A DNA stretch of 64,000 nt from Synechococcus sp. HK05 (GTDB lineage Bacteria > Cyanobacteriota > Cyanobacteriia > PCC-6307 > Cyanobiaceae): contig NZ_JAHRXJ010000004.1 in assembly GCF_019104765.1 (NCBI RefSeq), positions 372,001 through 436,000 on the forward strand, read 5' to 3'. Position numbers and translations under genes: made by a program. The number at the start of each line of letters is the position of its first letter. Position 1 is the first letter of the stretch. Below, piece after piece: positions 9,111 through 17,916 of this stretch. The notes under the pieces are model-generated. The model was not told where the DNA came from. It did no database searches and was given only the letters and a program-made list of their open reading frames with translations.

Positions 9111-10316
9111 ATGAACCGGTTCGTGGTGGTGGGTGCGGGACCGGCTGGCTTGAGCGTTGCCCTGCAGCTGGCACGCGCTGGCCATCCCGTGGCGTTAGTG
9201 GAGGCCAGCCGGCACTTCAGCCGCCAGTTTCGCGGCGAGGCGCTGATGCCCTGTGGGCTCGAGGCCCTCGCCCATCTCGGCCTCGGCAACCTGCACCAGC
9301 AGCTGCCCCACCGCAGCCTGGCGGGCTGGAGCGTGTGGGTGGAAGGGCGGCAGCTCTTCCATGTGGCCGAACCCATGGGCTCGCTGCAGCCCTGCACCTT
9401 GGTAGCCCAAGAAGCACTCCTTGAGCATCTGCTGGAGCTGGCGCAGGAGCAGCCTCGGTTCCGCTGGCTCCCGGGCCAAGCCGTGAAACGCCTGCTGCAG
9501 CGCGAAGGCCGGATCAGCGGTGTGGAGTTCGCCAGCGGTGAATCTCTGGAGGCCGATCTGGTGATCGGCTGCGATGGCCGGGGGTCGCTGCTGCGCAGGC
9601 AGGCGGGGCTGACCCTGCAATCAAGCGGCGTGGGGCTCGAGCTGCTCTGGTTCAAGCTGCCTGGCCCCCTGCCAGCGGAGCTCGACGGCAGCTTCAACAC
9701 GCTGCTGGCGGGGGGCCAGATCGGCAGTGCCTGCATCGGCGCCCGCGGGGACCTGCAACTCGCCTGGTTGCTGCAGGCGGATCAAGACATCCCCTCCGCC
9801 GAAAACCCGCTCTGGCCAGAACGCCTGGCGCAGCTGCTCCCACCAGCCTTTGCCGCTGTGCTGCGTGAGCGAGGTGGGGAGCTCTCACCCCCCCAGCGGG
9901 TGTCGGTGCAGGTGGGGATGGCGAAGTCCTGGCACACACCAGGGCTGCTGCTGCTCGGCGATGCAGCCCACCCGATGAGCCCGGTGCGGGCCCAGGGCAT
10001 CAACATGGCCCTGCGCGACGGGGTGGTGGCGGGCCAACGGCTCAGCCGCGCCGGCTCAGCCGAGGAGCTGGATGCGGCGGCGGCCCAGGTGGAGCAGCAG
10101 CGCCGGCCAGAAATCCGCCGCATGCAGGCACTCCAGAGCGCAGAAGCCCGCCAGGGTCACCTGGTGGGCCACAACGCTGTGCTGCGCCACAGCCTGGCCG
10201 GGCTGGCCCCCCTGATCGGGCCTGTGGCCAGCCGGATCTGGCGCCAGCGCCAAGGGCCACTCCGCGAAGGGATCCCAGGCGCCCTGCCTCAGCGCACGAA
10301 CAGCATCTCCTGGTAG
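9111..10316 (+). CDS. FAD-dependent monooxygenase (PHBH/UbiH type)
   Basis: A 401-aa flavoprotein of the aromatic-hydroxylase class. The N-terminus has the dinucleotide fold [20 protein letters not shown], a central DG motif ([11 protein letters not shown]) that contacts FAD and NAD(P)H, and the second FAD motif [22 protein letters not shown]. Related enzymes hydroxylate ubiquinone precursors, salicylate or tetracyclines; the substrate here is unknown. ATG at 9111 was chosen over the TTG one codon earlier. The 3' end runs 28 bp into the convergent glnN gene. Confidence 0.82.
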   Translation: MNRFVVVGAGPAGLSVALQLARAGHPVALVEASRHFSRQFRGEALMPCGLEALAHLGLGNLHQQLPHRSLAGWSVWVEGRQLFHVAEPMGSLQPCTLVAQEALLEHLLELAQEQPRFRWLPGQAVKRLLQREGRISGVEFASGESLEADLVIGCDGRGSLLRRQAGLTLQSSGVGLELLWFKLPGPLPAELDGSFNTLLAGGQIGSACIGARGDLQLAWLLQADQDIPSAENPLWPERLAQLLPPAFAAVLRERGGELSPPQRVSVQVGMAKSWHTPGLLLLGDAAHPMSPVRAQGINMALRDGVVAGQRLSRAGSAEELDAAAAQVEQQRRPEIRRMQALQSAEARQGHLVGHNAVLRHSLAGLAPLIGPVASRIWRQRQGPLREGIPGALPQRTNSISW

Positions 10317-12457
10317 GTGGGCAGCGGCCAGGCAGCGTCGTCCACCAACGCCTCAAGGGCATCCGCGGCGGCCCGCAGCTCACCCATCAGCGGCATCAGC
10401 TGATCGGCGCAATGGCGCATGTGCGCTTCGGCGCCGTGGGGAGCCGAACCCAGCGCTGCTTCCAGGGCGTTAGCCCGATCCACCAGTTGCTGGTTAAGAC
10501 CAGCAATCTGCTGCGCGATCGCCTTGGAGGGCTGCAGGCCGATGGCCTCCTGTTCCTGCAGGGAACCAGCCAGTTCGCCGAGGTAGGCGCTCACTGCGGG
10601 GTAGAGGGAGGTGCGAGCGATGCGCAGCGCGAGGCGGGCTTCCACCTCGATCGCCAGGATGTATTGCTCGGCGTACACCTCAAAACGGCTCTCCAGCTCC
10701 ACGGGGCTGAGCACGTTCTGGCGGGTGAACAGATCGCGAATCGCATCGCGCTTGAGCACCGGCAGGGCATCAGCGCTGGTGCGCAGGTTCTCGAGGCCGC
10801 GCTCCTTCACAGCCATCTCGTGCCAGGCGCTCGAGTAGCCGTCGCCGCCGAAGATCACAGCACCGTTTTCCTGGGTGATCTGCTGCAGCACGCCGAAGCT
10901 GGCCTGCTCGATGCTTTCACCCTTGGCCAGGCGGGCTTCGAGCTGATCAGCCACCCAGCTGAGGGCATCAGCGAGCACGGTGTTGAGCACCACCAGCGGG
11001 CCGGCCACCGACTGGCCTGAGCCCACCGCGCGGAACTCGAAGCGGTTGCCGGTGAAGGCAAAGGGCGAGGTGCGGTTGCGATCGCCCGCGTCCTTGGGGA
11101 ACTCGGGCAGGCTGTCCACCCCGAGCTGCATCAGCCCGCCGCTGGTGGAGCTCTTCAACTGACCAGCCTTGATCTGGTTGAACACATCCTCGAGCTGGCT
11201 GCCGAGGTACACCGAGATGATCGCCGGGGGCGCTTCGTTGGCGCCGAGGCGGTGATCGTTGCTGGCGGTGGCGATGGCGGCGCGCATCAGCGGGCCGTAT
11301 TGGTGCACGCCGCGGATCACAGCGCCGCAGAACAGCAGGAACTGCATGTTCTCGTGCGGGGTTTTGCCGGGATCGAGCAGGTTGCCCTGGGTGCTGTTGC
11401 CGATCGACCAGTTCACGTGCTTGCCGCTGCCGTTCACGCCGGCGAAGGGCTTCTCATGCAGCAGGCAGGTGAAACCGTGGCGCTTGGCCGTGCTCTTGAG
11501 CACGGTCATGATCAGCTGCTGGTGATCGGTGGCCACGTTGGCGGCCTCATGCACCGGGGCGATCTCGAACTGACCGGGTGCCACCTCGTTGTGGCGGGTC
11601 TTGGCGGGAACACCCAGGCGATAGAGCTGATCCTCCACGTCCTGCATGAACACCTGCACCCGCTCTGGAATCGCACCGAAGTAGTGGTCGTCGAACTGCT
11701 GACCCTTCGCCGGCGGCGCGCCAAACAGGCTGCGGCCGGAGAGCTGCAGGTCGGGGCGGAGCGCCATGAAGGCGTTGTCCACCAGGAAATACTCCTGCTC
11801 AGCGCCGCAGCTGGAGTTGATCGGAGCGATCTCCTTCTCACCCAGCAGCTTGAGCACGCGGCGCGCCTGGGCGTTCACCGCGGCGTTGGAGCGCAGCAGG
11901 GGGGTTTTCTTGTCGAGCGCCTCACCGGTCCACGACACAAACACGGTGGGGATGCACAGCGTCACGCCGTTGGGCGTGCGCATCAGCCATGCGGGGCTGG
12001 TCACATCCCAGGCGGTATAGCCACGGGCCTCGAAGGTGGAGCGCAGACCGCCGTTGGGGAACGAAGAGCCGTCGGGCTCACCCTGCACCAGCAGCTTGCC
12101 GGTGAATTCGGTGATGGCGCGGCCATCACCCTTGGGCACGATGAAGCCGTCGTGCTTCTCGGCCGTGAGGTTGGTGAGCGGATAGAAAACGTGGGCGTAA
12201 TAGAGAGCGCCGCGGCTGGTGGCCCAGTCCTTCATGGCGCCGGCCACGGCATCGGCCACGGAAGGATCGAGCCGACCGCCCTGGCGGATCGTGGCCTGGA
12301 TCGACTTGAACACGCTGCGCGGCAGCGCCTCTTTCATCCGATCGAGAGTGAACACATCGCTGGCCCAGATGTCCTGGAGAGCGGAAGGGGCCTGCACCGC
12401 CGCGGGCTTGCGCCGCTGGATGGTCTGCAGGGCAGCAAAACGCTCAGCGCTGGGCAT
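10289..12457 (-). CDS. glnN: Glutamine synthetase type III
   Basis: GlnN condenses glutamate and ammonia with ATP to give glutamine; in cyanobacteria the type III enzyme (about 720 aa) is a second synthetase induced under nitrogen starvation. The length (722 aa), the N-terminal block with [15 protein letters not shown], the [14 protein letters not shown] motif, [17 protein letters not shown] and [12 protein letters not shown] all match the GSIII family. The ATG at 12457 is preceded in frame by a TTG two codons earlier. An NtcA-type site lies about 53 bp upstream (separate entry), which fits nitrogen control. Confidence 0.95.
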   Translation of the reverse strand: MPSAERFAALQTIQRRKPAAVQAPSALQDIWASDVFTLDRMKEALPRSVFKSIQATIRQGGRLDPSVADAVAGAMKDWATSRGALYYAHVFYPLTNLTAEKHDGFIVPKGDGRAITEFTGKLLVQGEPDGSSFPNGGLRSTFEARGYTAWDVTSPAWLMRTPNGVTLCIPTVFVSWTGEALDKKTPLLRSNAAVNAQARRVLKLLGEKEIAPINSSCGAEQEYFLVDNAFMALRPDLQLSGRSLFGAPPAKGQQFDDHYFGAIPERVQVFMQDVEDQLYRLGVPAKTRHNEVAPGQFEIAPVHEAANVATDHQQLIMTVLKSTAKRHGFTCLLHEKPFAGVNGSGKHVNWSIGNSTQGNLLDPGKTPHENMQFLLFCGAVIRGVHQYGPLMRAAIATASNDHRLGANEAPPAIISVYLGSQLEDVFNQIKAGQLKSSTSGGLMQLGVDSLPEFPKDAGDRNRTSPFAFTGNRFEFRAVGSGQSVAGPLVVLNTVLADALSWVADQLEARLAKGESIEQASFGVLQQITQENGAVIFGGDGYSSAWHEMAVKERGLENLRTSADALPVLKRDAIRDLFTRQNVLSPVELESRFEVYAEQYILAIEVEARLALRIARTSLYPAVSAYLGELAGSLQEQEAIGLQPSKAIAQQIAGLNQQLVDRANALEAALGSAPHGAEAHMRHCADQLMPLMGELRAAADALEALVDDAAWPLPTYQEMLFVR

Positions 12458-12481
12458 GGCCAATGTGTATCAATCCAAACC

Positions 12482-12523
12482 ATGCAAGGCGCGCATGGGA
12501 GACTCATTGGTATCAAGCGATAC
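12482..12523 (-). promoter_or_regulatory. NtcA-activated promoter of glnN (candidate)
   Basis: Bases 12510-12523 read GTA-N8-TAC, the NtcA consensus, inside a perfect 8-bp inverted repeat (TTGGTATC, 4 nt, GATACCAA; 12508-12525, plus flanking bases). Going toward glnN, exactly 22 bases follow before TTGCAT (12487-12482), which sits where the -10 hexamer of a class II NtcA promoter belongs, though it departs from TAN3T at one base. The orientation and distance to the glnN start (about 25 bp from the hexamer) are consistent. Binding is inferred, not shown. Confidence 0.72.
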
Positions 12524-12549
12524 CAATTTGCGATCTAATGCACCCGGGC

Positions 12550-12948
12550 TCAGCGCACGCCGCTGCGCCACCAGGGCCGAGGCAGGCACCAATAGATGAG
12601 GAGCAACAGCTCCACCACCACCAACACCCCCAGCCCGGTGGCCATCAGCGGCCGCGCCAGGGGCACCAGCACCAGCCACACCACGCCGTAGCTGAGGGTC
12701 ACCGCCAGGGAGAGCCCCAGGGCCACGATCGCCACCACGCGCCCCCAACGGCGACCTTTCACCAACGCCGCCGAGGCCACCACCCCGAGCACCAGCGCCG
12801 GCAGGATCGCGCTCAGGCCCACAGCCCAATTGGCGGCCGCCATCGAGCCACCGCTGGTGAGCAGTTGCACCAACCAGGGCAGACCAGCTGCATTCAGCAG
12901 CAAACCGGCCCAGGCCAGATCACGATCAAGGTTTTGGTTCGCGCGCAT
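12550..12948 (-). CDS. Hypothetical membrane protein
   Basis: A 132-aa protein with three to four hydrophobic helices and an arginine-rich C-terminus. No family recognised. The ATG at 12948 shares one base with the stop of the upstream 95-aa gene (TGATG), so the two are probably translated together. The long in-frame extension to 13005 would lie inside that upstream gene. It sits behind the glnN control region but on the same strand, ending 27 bp before the NtcA box, so read-through into glnN is possible. Confidence 0.62.
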   Translation of the reverse strand: MRANQNLDRDLAWAGLLLNAAGLPWLVQLLTSGGSMAAANWAVGLSAILPALVLGVVASAALVKGRRWGRVVAIVALGLSLAVTLSYGVVWLVLVPLARPLMATGLGVLVVVELLLLIYWCLPRPWWRSGVR

Positions 12949-13235
12949 CAACAGCCGGAAGAACGCCACGCCATGAAACCGGCATGGCGCAGGGTGCGCC
13001 AGCAACCGCTTGGCGTGCTCATCTCCACCCCCACGTGCAGAGCTAGCTGACGCTCCCGTTCGCGCTGATCTGCCCGCTCATCCACCAAACCCTGCAACTC
13101 CAGCCACTCCATCGCTGCCTCCAAGGCCAGCTCCAGGCTCTCGAAGCACTCATCGAGCACGGGATGGGGCAGGCCCTGGCGGTCGGTCAACCGGTAGAGC
13201 CGGGTGGAGATCGCTGGCCGGGACGCGTAAGCCAT
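12948..13235 (-). CDS. Hypothetical protein, 95 aa
   Basis: A small protein beginning MAYASRPAISTRLYRLTDRQG with a central acidic helical stretch (residues about 28-62). I do not recognise it. The start ATG at 13235 and the one-base stop/start overlap with the downstream membrane protein support a two-gene operon. The last 25 residues are Trp/Arg/Cys-rich and look less conserved. Confidence 0.6.
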   Translation of the reverse strand: MAYASRPAISTRLYRLTDRQGLPHPVLDECFESLELALEAAMEWLELQGLVDERADQRERERQLALHVGVEMSTPSGCWRTLRHAGFMAWRSSGC

Positions 13236-13311
13236 GGCCTAAATCTGATCGGATCAGCGGCGAAGGCGGGTGCCCTGGAGCACAGGCAGCGGTGCCCGCG
13301 TCAGCAGCGCT

Positions 13312-14076
13312 TCAGTGCAGCTCAAACAGCAGCAGGTCGGCGCCGGCGGTTCCACCCCTGAGTGGGGGCTGCGCCGCAGCGCCGGCGGGCTGAGGCCGCC
13401 AACCAAGCCCATCCCCGCGCTGGAGCAACCAGGGCTGCTCCAGTGCTCCGTCGATCATCTGGATCCAGGCTTGCCCTGTGAGCTCAGGGAGCTCCAGCTG
13501 CCCCCCGGGCTCCAGCTGCCCTCTCCACAACCGCACCGGCCGATGAATTGCCAGGGCACCGTCCTGGCACTGGGGATCGAGCAGCGGCGTCCAGCCCGGC
13601 GACAGCGGAAAGGGTTTCTGCTCATAAGCCGGAGCGATACCCGTTGAACTTGGCTCCACCCAGATCTGCAGCAGGCGGCAGGGCTGATCCGATCCATTGA
13701 TCTCGCTGTGCACCACACCGGTGCCGGCGCTCATGCGCTGCACCTCACCGGCGCGCAGCACCTCCGCGTGGCCCATCGAATCGCGGTGGTGCAATTCCCC
13801 CTGCACCATCACCGTGATGATCTCCATGTCGTGGTGGGGGTGCATGCCGAAGCCCCGGCCGGCGGCGATGGTGTCGTCGTTGATCACACGCAGGGGGCCG
13901 AAGCCCATCCAGGCCGGGTTGTAGTGGCTGGAGAACGAAAAGCTGTGCCAGCTATCGAGCCAATCCAGCTGACTGTGAAAGCGCTCGGTAGCAGGGCGGA
14001 GCACCAGGCCATCAGCGCCCAGGGCCTGGGCCAAAGCGAGATGACTCGCGGGTATGGCGAAGGGTGTGGTTGTCAT
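13312..14076 (-). CDS. Pirin-family protein
   Basis: A 254-aa bicupin. The N-terminal metal-binding motif is visible: HPHHDMEIITVMVQGELHHRDSMG, with two His and a downstream Glu/His set, followed by GVVHSEIN. Bacterial pirins bind Fe or Ni; some, such as YhaK/YhhW, are quercetin dioxygenases or redox sensors. A specific substrate cannot be named. ATG at 14076 was chosen; a TTG lies two codons upstream. The FMN reductase gene lies only 6 bp upstream on the same strand, suggesting a shared redox-stress role. Confidence 0.87.
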   Translation of the reverse strand: MTTTPFAIPASHLALAQALGADGLVLRPATERFHSQLDWLDSWHSFSFSSHYNPAWMGFGPLRVINDDTIAAGRGFGMHPHHDMEIITVMVQGELHHRDSMGHAEVLRAGEVQRMSAGTGVVHSEINGSDQPCRLLQIWVEPSSTGIAPAYEQKPFPLSPGWTPLLDPQCQDGALAIHRPVRLWRGQLEPGGQLELPELTGQAWIQMIDGALEQPWLLQRGDGLGWRPQPAGAAAQPPLRGGTAGADLLLFELH

Positions 14077-14082
14077 GGCCAA

Positions 14083-14619
14083 TCAATCGGCTGAGGGCTG
14101 GAGGGGTTGAAGTTGTTTGAGGCGATGGATCAGGTCGGCGATCGACGCATCCTTCGCGCCGCTCACGCTGTTGCTCACCAACTGCCGGCCCACCACATGG
14201 GCGCCGAGGTGGGCCAACTGCAGACGCAACGCCGCCATCACCGCGTGGCCCCCACCGCCGGAATGGGTGGCGATCGCCACAGGCCGGCCGTTAAACAGAG
14301 CGCGGAAATCGTCACCCTGCACCGACAACCAGGCGATGGCGCTGGTGAGCACCGGCGGGATGGAACCGTTGTATTCCGGTGCGCAGATCACCCAGCGCGT
14401 TGCAGCGCCGAGCTGCTGCTGCAGGGGCGCCAGATCAGGCGGCGCGCCTGCAGCCAAGGCCCGCGGTGTGAACAGTGGCAGATCCAACGCCGTGAGATCC
14501 AACACCTCCGCATGTAGACCCTGGGTCTTGGCTTCTGCACCAAAGCGCTCCGCCAGCTTGAGGTTCTCACCATTACTGGCGGCGATCACCAAGAGATCGC
14601 AGGGCACAGGTGTCGTCAC
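14083..14619 (-). CDS. NADPH-dependent FMN reductase family protein
   Basis: A flavodoxin-like protein (178 aa from the GTG at 14619) of the SsuE/ArsH/ChrR group that reduces FMN, quinones or metals with NAD(P)H. It shows CDLLVIAASNGENLKLAERF at the phosphate loop and WVICAPEYNGSIPPVLTSAIAWLS, the classical PEYNGS flavin motif. The frame is open upstream to 14751, but the extra 44 residues resemble no family N-terminus. It is the first gene of a probable two-gene unit with pirin. Confidence 0.85.
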   Translation of the reverse strand: MTTPVPCDLLVIAASNGENLKLAERFGAEAKTQGLHAEVLDLTALDLPLFTPRALAAGAPPDLAPLQQQLGAATRWVICAPEYNGSIPPVLTSAIAWLSVQGDDFRALFNGRPVAIATHSGGGGHAVMAALRLQLAHLGAHVVGRQLVSNSVSGAKDASIADLIHRLKQLQPLQPSAD

Positions 14620-14781
14620 GGTTGGGCTCAACGGTGGAATGCGCAGCAAGGGCACGTGCAGATCTGCAGCCTGGTGCGGCTGAAGGTCTGGATCGCCCTG
14701 CCTACTTGTGATCGTGCGGTAACTAGCGGCAGGAACACAAGAGCGCCCCACAACGTGGTGTGGTGACCCAAACGTGAGCGA

Positions 14782-16011
14782 TCAGTGCTTCACGCCTGGG
14801 ATGAAGCGCTTCTCGTGATCAGCGCCTTTGAGCATGCGGTTCCAGTACACCCAGGGCAGGATCGTGGTCTTCATCACCCACATGCTCCAGCGCTCCTTGG
14901 TGGGATCGAGGGGGAAGGAGGGCTCGGGCTGGGCGTCGTAATTGAACTCAGCCATGATCGTTTTGCCGTAGCCGGTGATCAGCGGGCAGCAGCTGTAGCC
15001 GTTGTAGGAGCCATTGCCTTTGCCGCCATCGAGCTGGGCCAGCAGGTTGGTCACCAGCGCCGGCGCCTGACCACGCACCGCTGCCGCGGTTTTGGAGTTG
15101 GGCATGCCACTCACATCACCAATGGCGAACACGTTCGTATAGCGCACATGCTGGGTGGAGTGCTTATCCACCTCAACAAAGCCACTGGAGGCTGCCAGGG
15201 GGCTCTGGGCCACCACATCCGGCGCCGCCATCGGCGGCGTCACATGCAGCAGCTCGTAGCTGATCACCTCCTCGCGGGGTTCCTCACCCTCTTTGGCCAC
15301 CTTGAACACGGCTTCTTTGCTGGCTGGCCGCACCTCTATCAGGGTGTGGCTGTAGCGCGCATCAATGCCTTTGCGGGCCACCACCTCCCGTAGCGGTGCG
15401 GCATAGGCAGGAATCCCAAAGATGCCTGGAGTGGCCGTGGCATAGATCACCTTGCTCTTGGCGGCCACGGCGGGATCGCGCTTGATCGCGTCGTCGGCCA
15501 TGTAAGCGATCTTCTGGGGCGCGCCGGGGCACTTGATCGGCATCGGCGCGCAGGTGAACACCGCATTGCCGCCCTTGAAGTTCTGAATGCACTCCCAGGT
15601 GTAAGGGGCGAAATCCTTGGAGTAGTTGCTGCACACCCCGCCCTTGCCCAACGCCTCAGGCAGACCCTTGATCGCATCCCAATTGAGCTTCAGGCCGGTG
15701 GCGACCACCAGGGCGTCGTAGGTAAGGGTCTGGCCGCCGCTGGTGCTGACGCTGTTGTTGTCAGGGTCGAAGCCCGCCACCGCGTCGCGGATCCAGGTCA
15801 CGCCCGCCGGGATGAGGTCCGATTCCTGGCGGCGGGTCTGCGCCACGGTGAACACACCGCCACCCACCAGGGTCCAACCCGGTTGGTAGTAGTGCTCGCT
15901 GGAGGGCTCAAGGATGGCTACATCCAGGCTGGGGCGGAAGCGCTTGAGGCGCGCGGCCACGGTGATGCCGCCCGCACCACCGCCCACGATCAACACCTGG
16001 TGATGACCCAT
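14782..16011 (-). CDS. Type II sulfide:quinone oxidoreductase-like flavoprotein
   Basis: A 409-aa pyridine-nucleotide-disulfide oxidoreductase fold: VLIVGGGAGGITVAARLKRF at the N-terminus and NVFAIGDVSGMPNSKTAAAVRGQAP at the second FAD motif. The segment APMPIKCPGAPQKIAYMADD is typical of type II SQR (the mitochondrial SQOR/HMT2 group), and cysteines in GGVCSNY and FTCAPMPIKC would be the sulfur-handling residues. Such enzymes oxidise sulfide and pass electrons to quinone at the membrane. Sulfide oxidation is inferred from the family. It is divergent from rubrerythrin across a 147-bp spacer with an inverted repeat. Confidence 0.83.
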   Translation of the reverse strand: MGHHQVLIVGGGAGGITVAARLKRFRPSLDVAILEPSSEHYYQPGWTLVGGGVFTVAQTRRQESDLIPAGVTWIRDAVAGFDPDNNSVSTSGGQTLTYDALVVATGLKLNWDAIKGLPEALGKGGVCSNYSKDFAPYTWECIQNFKGGNAVFTCAPMPIKCPGAPQKIAYMADDAIKRDPAVAAKSKVIYATATPGIFGIPAYAAPLREVVARKGIDARYSHTLIEVRPASKEAVFKVAKEGEEPREEVISYELLHVTPPMAAPDVVAQSPLAASSGFVEVDKHSTQHVRYTNVFAIGDVSGMPNSKTAAAVRGQAPALVTNLLAQLDGGKGNGSYNGYSCCPLITGYGKTIMAEFNYDAQPEPSFPLDPTKERWSMWVMKTTILPWVYWNRMLKGADHEKRFIPGVKH

Positions 16012-16082
16012 GACCCTGGGATCTGAATTGCTGTCCCAGATCTAACCAGACCCGCCAGCGCTGGCCACGCACCGAAATTATG

Positions 16083-16101
16083 CGAAGTCGTACCGACTTC
16101 G
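16083..16101. promoter_or_regulatory. Perfect inverted repeat in the SQR/rubrerythrin divergent spacer
   Basis: Arms CGAAGTCG (16083-16090) and CGACTTCG (16094-16101) with a TAC centre form an 8-bp inverted repeat, about 58 bp before the rubrerythrin ATG and 72 bp before the SQR-like ATG. The compact spacing suits a dimeric repressor operator controlling one or both genes. It does not match the Fur/PerR or NtcA consensus. Function is inferred. Confidence 0.45.
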
Positions 16102-16158
16102 TCTAAGCCGGGTTATGCTCGCTGCATCGACCCGCGCACCAGGCGCACCCCACCCACC

Positions 16159-16872
16159 ATGGACCTCTCCAAACCCGGCACCCAGGCCAATCTCGAAGCG
16201 GCTTTCGGCGGCGAAAGCATGGCCAACCGCAAGTATTTGTTCTTCGCCGATGTGGCCAAACAGCTCGGCCATACCGAACTGGCGAAGTTGTTCCGCGACA
16301 CGGCGAACCAGGAAACCGAGCACGCCTTCGCGCACTTCCGCCTGCTGCACCCCGAACTGGTGGTGGACGACCCCGCTGCCCTGAGCGACGCCCAAAAACA
16401 GGCCGTGCTCAGCCGCTGCCTGGAGCTGGCCATCGAGGGTGAAACCTACGAATACACAACGATGTATCCGGAGTTCGCCGCCCAGGCCCGCGCCGACCGC
16501 GACGGCGGCGCTGAAGCCGAATTCAACGAGCAGATCAGCGAATCAAAAGACCACGCCGGCATCTTCCGCACCGCCGCGCGCAACTTCGGCCTGTTGACGC
16601 CCGTGGAGCACCACCACGCCGATCGCTACAGCGTGGCGCTGGAAGCGCTGCAGGGACAAGGCATCGCCGGCGAGGCCGCCACACCGGTGAGCGGCCAGTG
16701 GATCTGCAAAGTGTGCGGCGTGATCTACGACCCCACCGTGGGCGACCCGGAATCGGGCATTGCCGCCGGCACCGCCTTCGAAGCGATCCCCGATGACTGG
16801 AGCTGCCCGATCTGCGGCACCCGTAAGGCCAATTTCATCCCCTACCGGCCCGCTGAACTGCAGGCCGCCTGA
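16159..16872 (+). CDS. Rubrerythrin
   Basis: Rubrerythrins reduce hydrogen peroxide at a di-iron site using electrons from rubredoxin-type iron. The ferritin-like domain (residues about 5-160) carries the iron ligands in ANQETEHAF (ExxH), a glutamate-rich helix with EGETYEY, and SESKDHAGIF (ExxH). The C-terminal rubredoxin domain (about 185-235) has WICKVCGVIYDP and WSCPICGTRKANF, two complete CxxC knuckles. At 237 aa the protein is slightly longer than the classic 190 aa because of an insert between the domains. A peroxide-defence role next to a sulfide oxidase fits redox stress. Confidence 0.93.
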   Translation: MDLSKPGTQANLEAAFGGESMANRKYLFFADVAKQLGHTELAKLFRDTANQETEHAFAHFRLLHPELVVDDPAALSDAQKQAVLSRCLELAIEGETYEYTTMYPEFAAQARADRDGGAEAEFNEQISESKDHAGIFRTAARNFGLLTPVEHHHADRYSVALEALQGQGIAGEAATPVSGQWICKVCGVIYDPTVGDPESGIAAGTAFEAIPDDWSCPICGTRKANFIPYRPAELQAA

Positions 16873-16880
16873 ACCCTGAC

Positions 16881-16912
16881 GGGGCTGGCCACAACACAAC
16901 TCCGCCAGCCCC
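16881..16912 (+). terminator. Hairpin after rubrerythrin
   Basis: GGGGCTGGC (16881-16889) pairs with GCCAGCCCC (16904-16912) across a 14-nt loop, 9 bp after the rubrerythrin stop codon. No run of T follows, so it is at best a weak intrinsic terminator or an mRNA-stabilising hairpin. Confidence 0.4.
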
Positions 16913-16951
16913 TGGCCGACTTAGTGTGCGTTCCAGCACAGAACGAGCGGC

Positions 16952-17140
16952 ATGAACGCCGATCTCACCCCAAACGGGCCGCCCGCGAACTCCCAGCCGC
17001 AGGACGCCGCTCCGAGCACCAGCCTCAAATGGGGCCAAAACGGTGAACTCTCCCCAGTGGATCTGCAGCGGGTGCTGGAGCGCCTCACCGATCCCTCGCT
17101 CACGCAGTGCAGCCTCCACCCCGACAGCAGCGAGGATTGA
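16952..17140 (+). CDS. Hypothetical protein, 62 aa
   Basis: A short protein beginning MNADLTPNGPPANSQPQ, disordered and proline-rich in the first half, then a short helix SPVDLQRVLERLTDPSLTQC. No family recognised. It lies 69 bp before the response-regulator start on the same strand. Real expression is uncertain. Confidence 0.45.
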   Translation: MNADLTPNGPPANSQPQDAAPSTSLKWGQNGELSPVDLQRVLERLTDPSLTQCSLHPDSSED

Positions 17141-17208
17141 GGCAGGCCAGGGAGACAGCCCACGGCTTGGTATCGAGCAACACAGGGGTTCACGCCCAGA
17201 ATTGGCGC

Positions 17209-17913
17209 ATGAATCAGGTTGACGACGCCACACCCATGGCGCGGCTGCTGGTGGTGGAGGACGACGACACCATCCGCGAAACCGTGGCGGAAGCCCTCGA
17301 GATGGAAGGCTTCGCCGTAACAGCCGCAACCAATGGCCGCAGCGCCTGGGATCTGCTCAGCCGGGACAGCTACGACCTTGTGGTGCTCGATCTGATGCTG
17401 CCGGGTATCAATGGCCTCGATCTCTGCCGCCAGCTGCGCCAGGGCACGACGCCTCCCCTGATCCTGGTGGTGAGTGCCCGCGACACCGAAACCGATCGGG
17501 TGCTCGGCCTCGAAGTGGGGGCCGACGACTACCTGATCAAACCCTTTGGCATGCGCGAACTGGTGGCCCGCTGCCGCGCCCTGCTGCGGCGCCAGCGCAC
17601 GCCGCTCCCCACCACCAACAGCCTCGAACACCTGGATCTGCAGCTGTACCCAGGGGAATGCCGGGTCACCCGGGCCGGGATCGAGATTCGCCTCTCACCC
17701 AAGGAATACAAGCTGCTCGAACTGTTCATGCAAAACCCGCGGCGCGTGTGGAGCCGCGAGCAATTGATCGAGCAGGTGTGGGGTGTCGACTACATCGGCG
17801 ACAGCAAAACCGTCGACGTGCACATCCGCTGGTTGCGCGAAAAGATCGAAGACGATCCCTCCACCCCCGCCAAGCTGGTCACCGTGCGCGGCTTTGGCTA
17901 TCGCTTCGGCTAA
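17209..17913 (+). CDS. OmpR/PhoB-family response regulator (SphR/PhoB-like)
   Basis: A 234-aa regulator with an N-terminal receiver domain (LLVVEDDDTIRE acidic pair, phosphoacceptor Asp in VVLDLMLPG, switch Lys in YLIKPFGMRE) and a C-terminal winged helix ending TKTVDVHIRW-like and VRGFGYRFG. The paired kinase follows after 3 bp. Close resemblance to cyanobacterial phosphate regulators (SphR, also called PhoB), the SphS-like kinase and the many phosphate genes nearby make this the likely master of the Pho boxes in the window. ATG at 17209 gives MNQVDDATPMARLL; a second ATG at 17236 starts directly at the receiver domain. Confidence 0.85.
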   Translation: MNQVDDATPMARLLVVEDDDTIRETVAEALEMEGFAVTAATNGRSAWDLLSRDSYDLVVLDLMLPGINGLDLCRQLRQGTTPPLILVVSARDTETDRVLGLEVGADDYLIKPFGMRELVARCRALLRRQRTPLPTTNSLEHLDLQLYPGECRVTRAGIEIRLSPKEYKLLELFMQNPRRVWSREQLIEQVWGVDYIGDSKTVDVHIRWLREKIEDDPSTPAKLVTVRGFGYRFG

Positions 17914-17916
17914 CCG

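Noticed and set aside
11252-12538. 428-codon open frame opposite glnN
   Set aside because: Fully antisense to a motif-rich glutamine synthetase; long antisense frames are common in GC-rich DNA.
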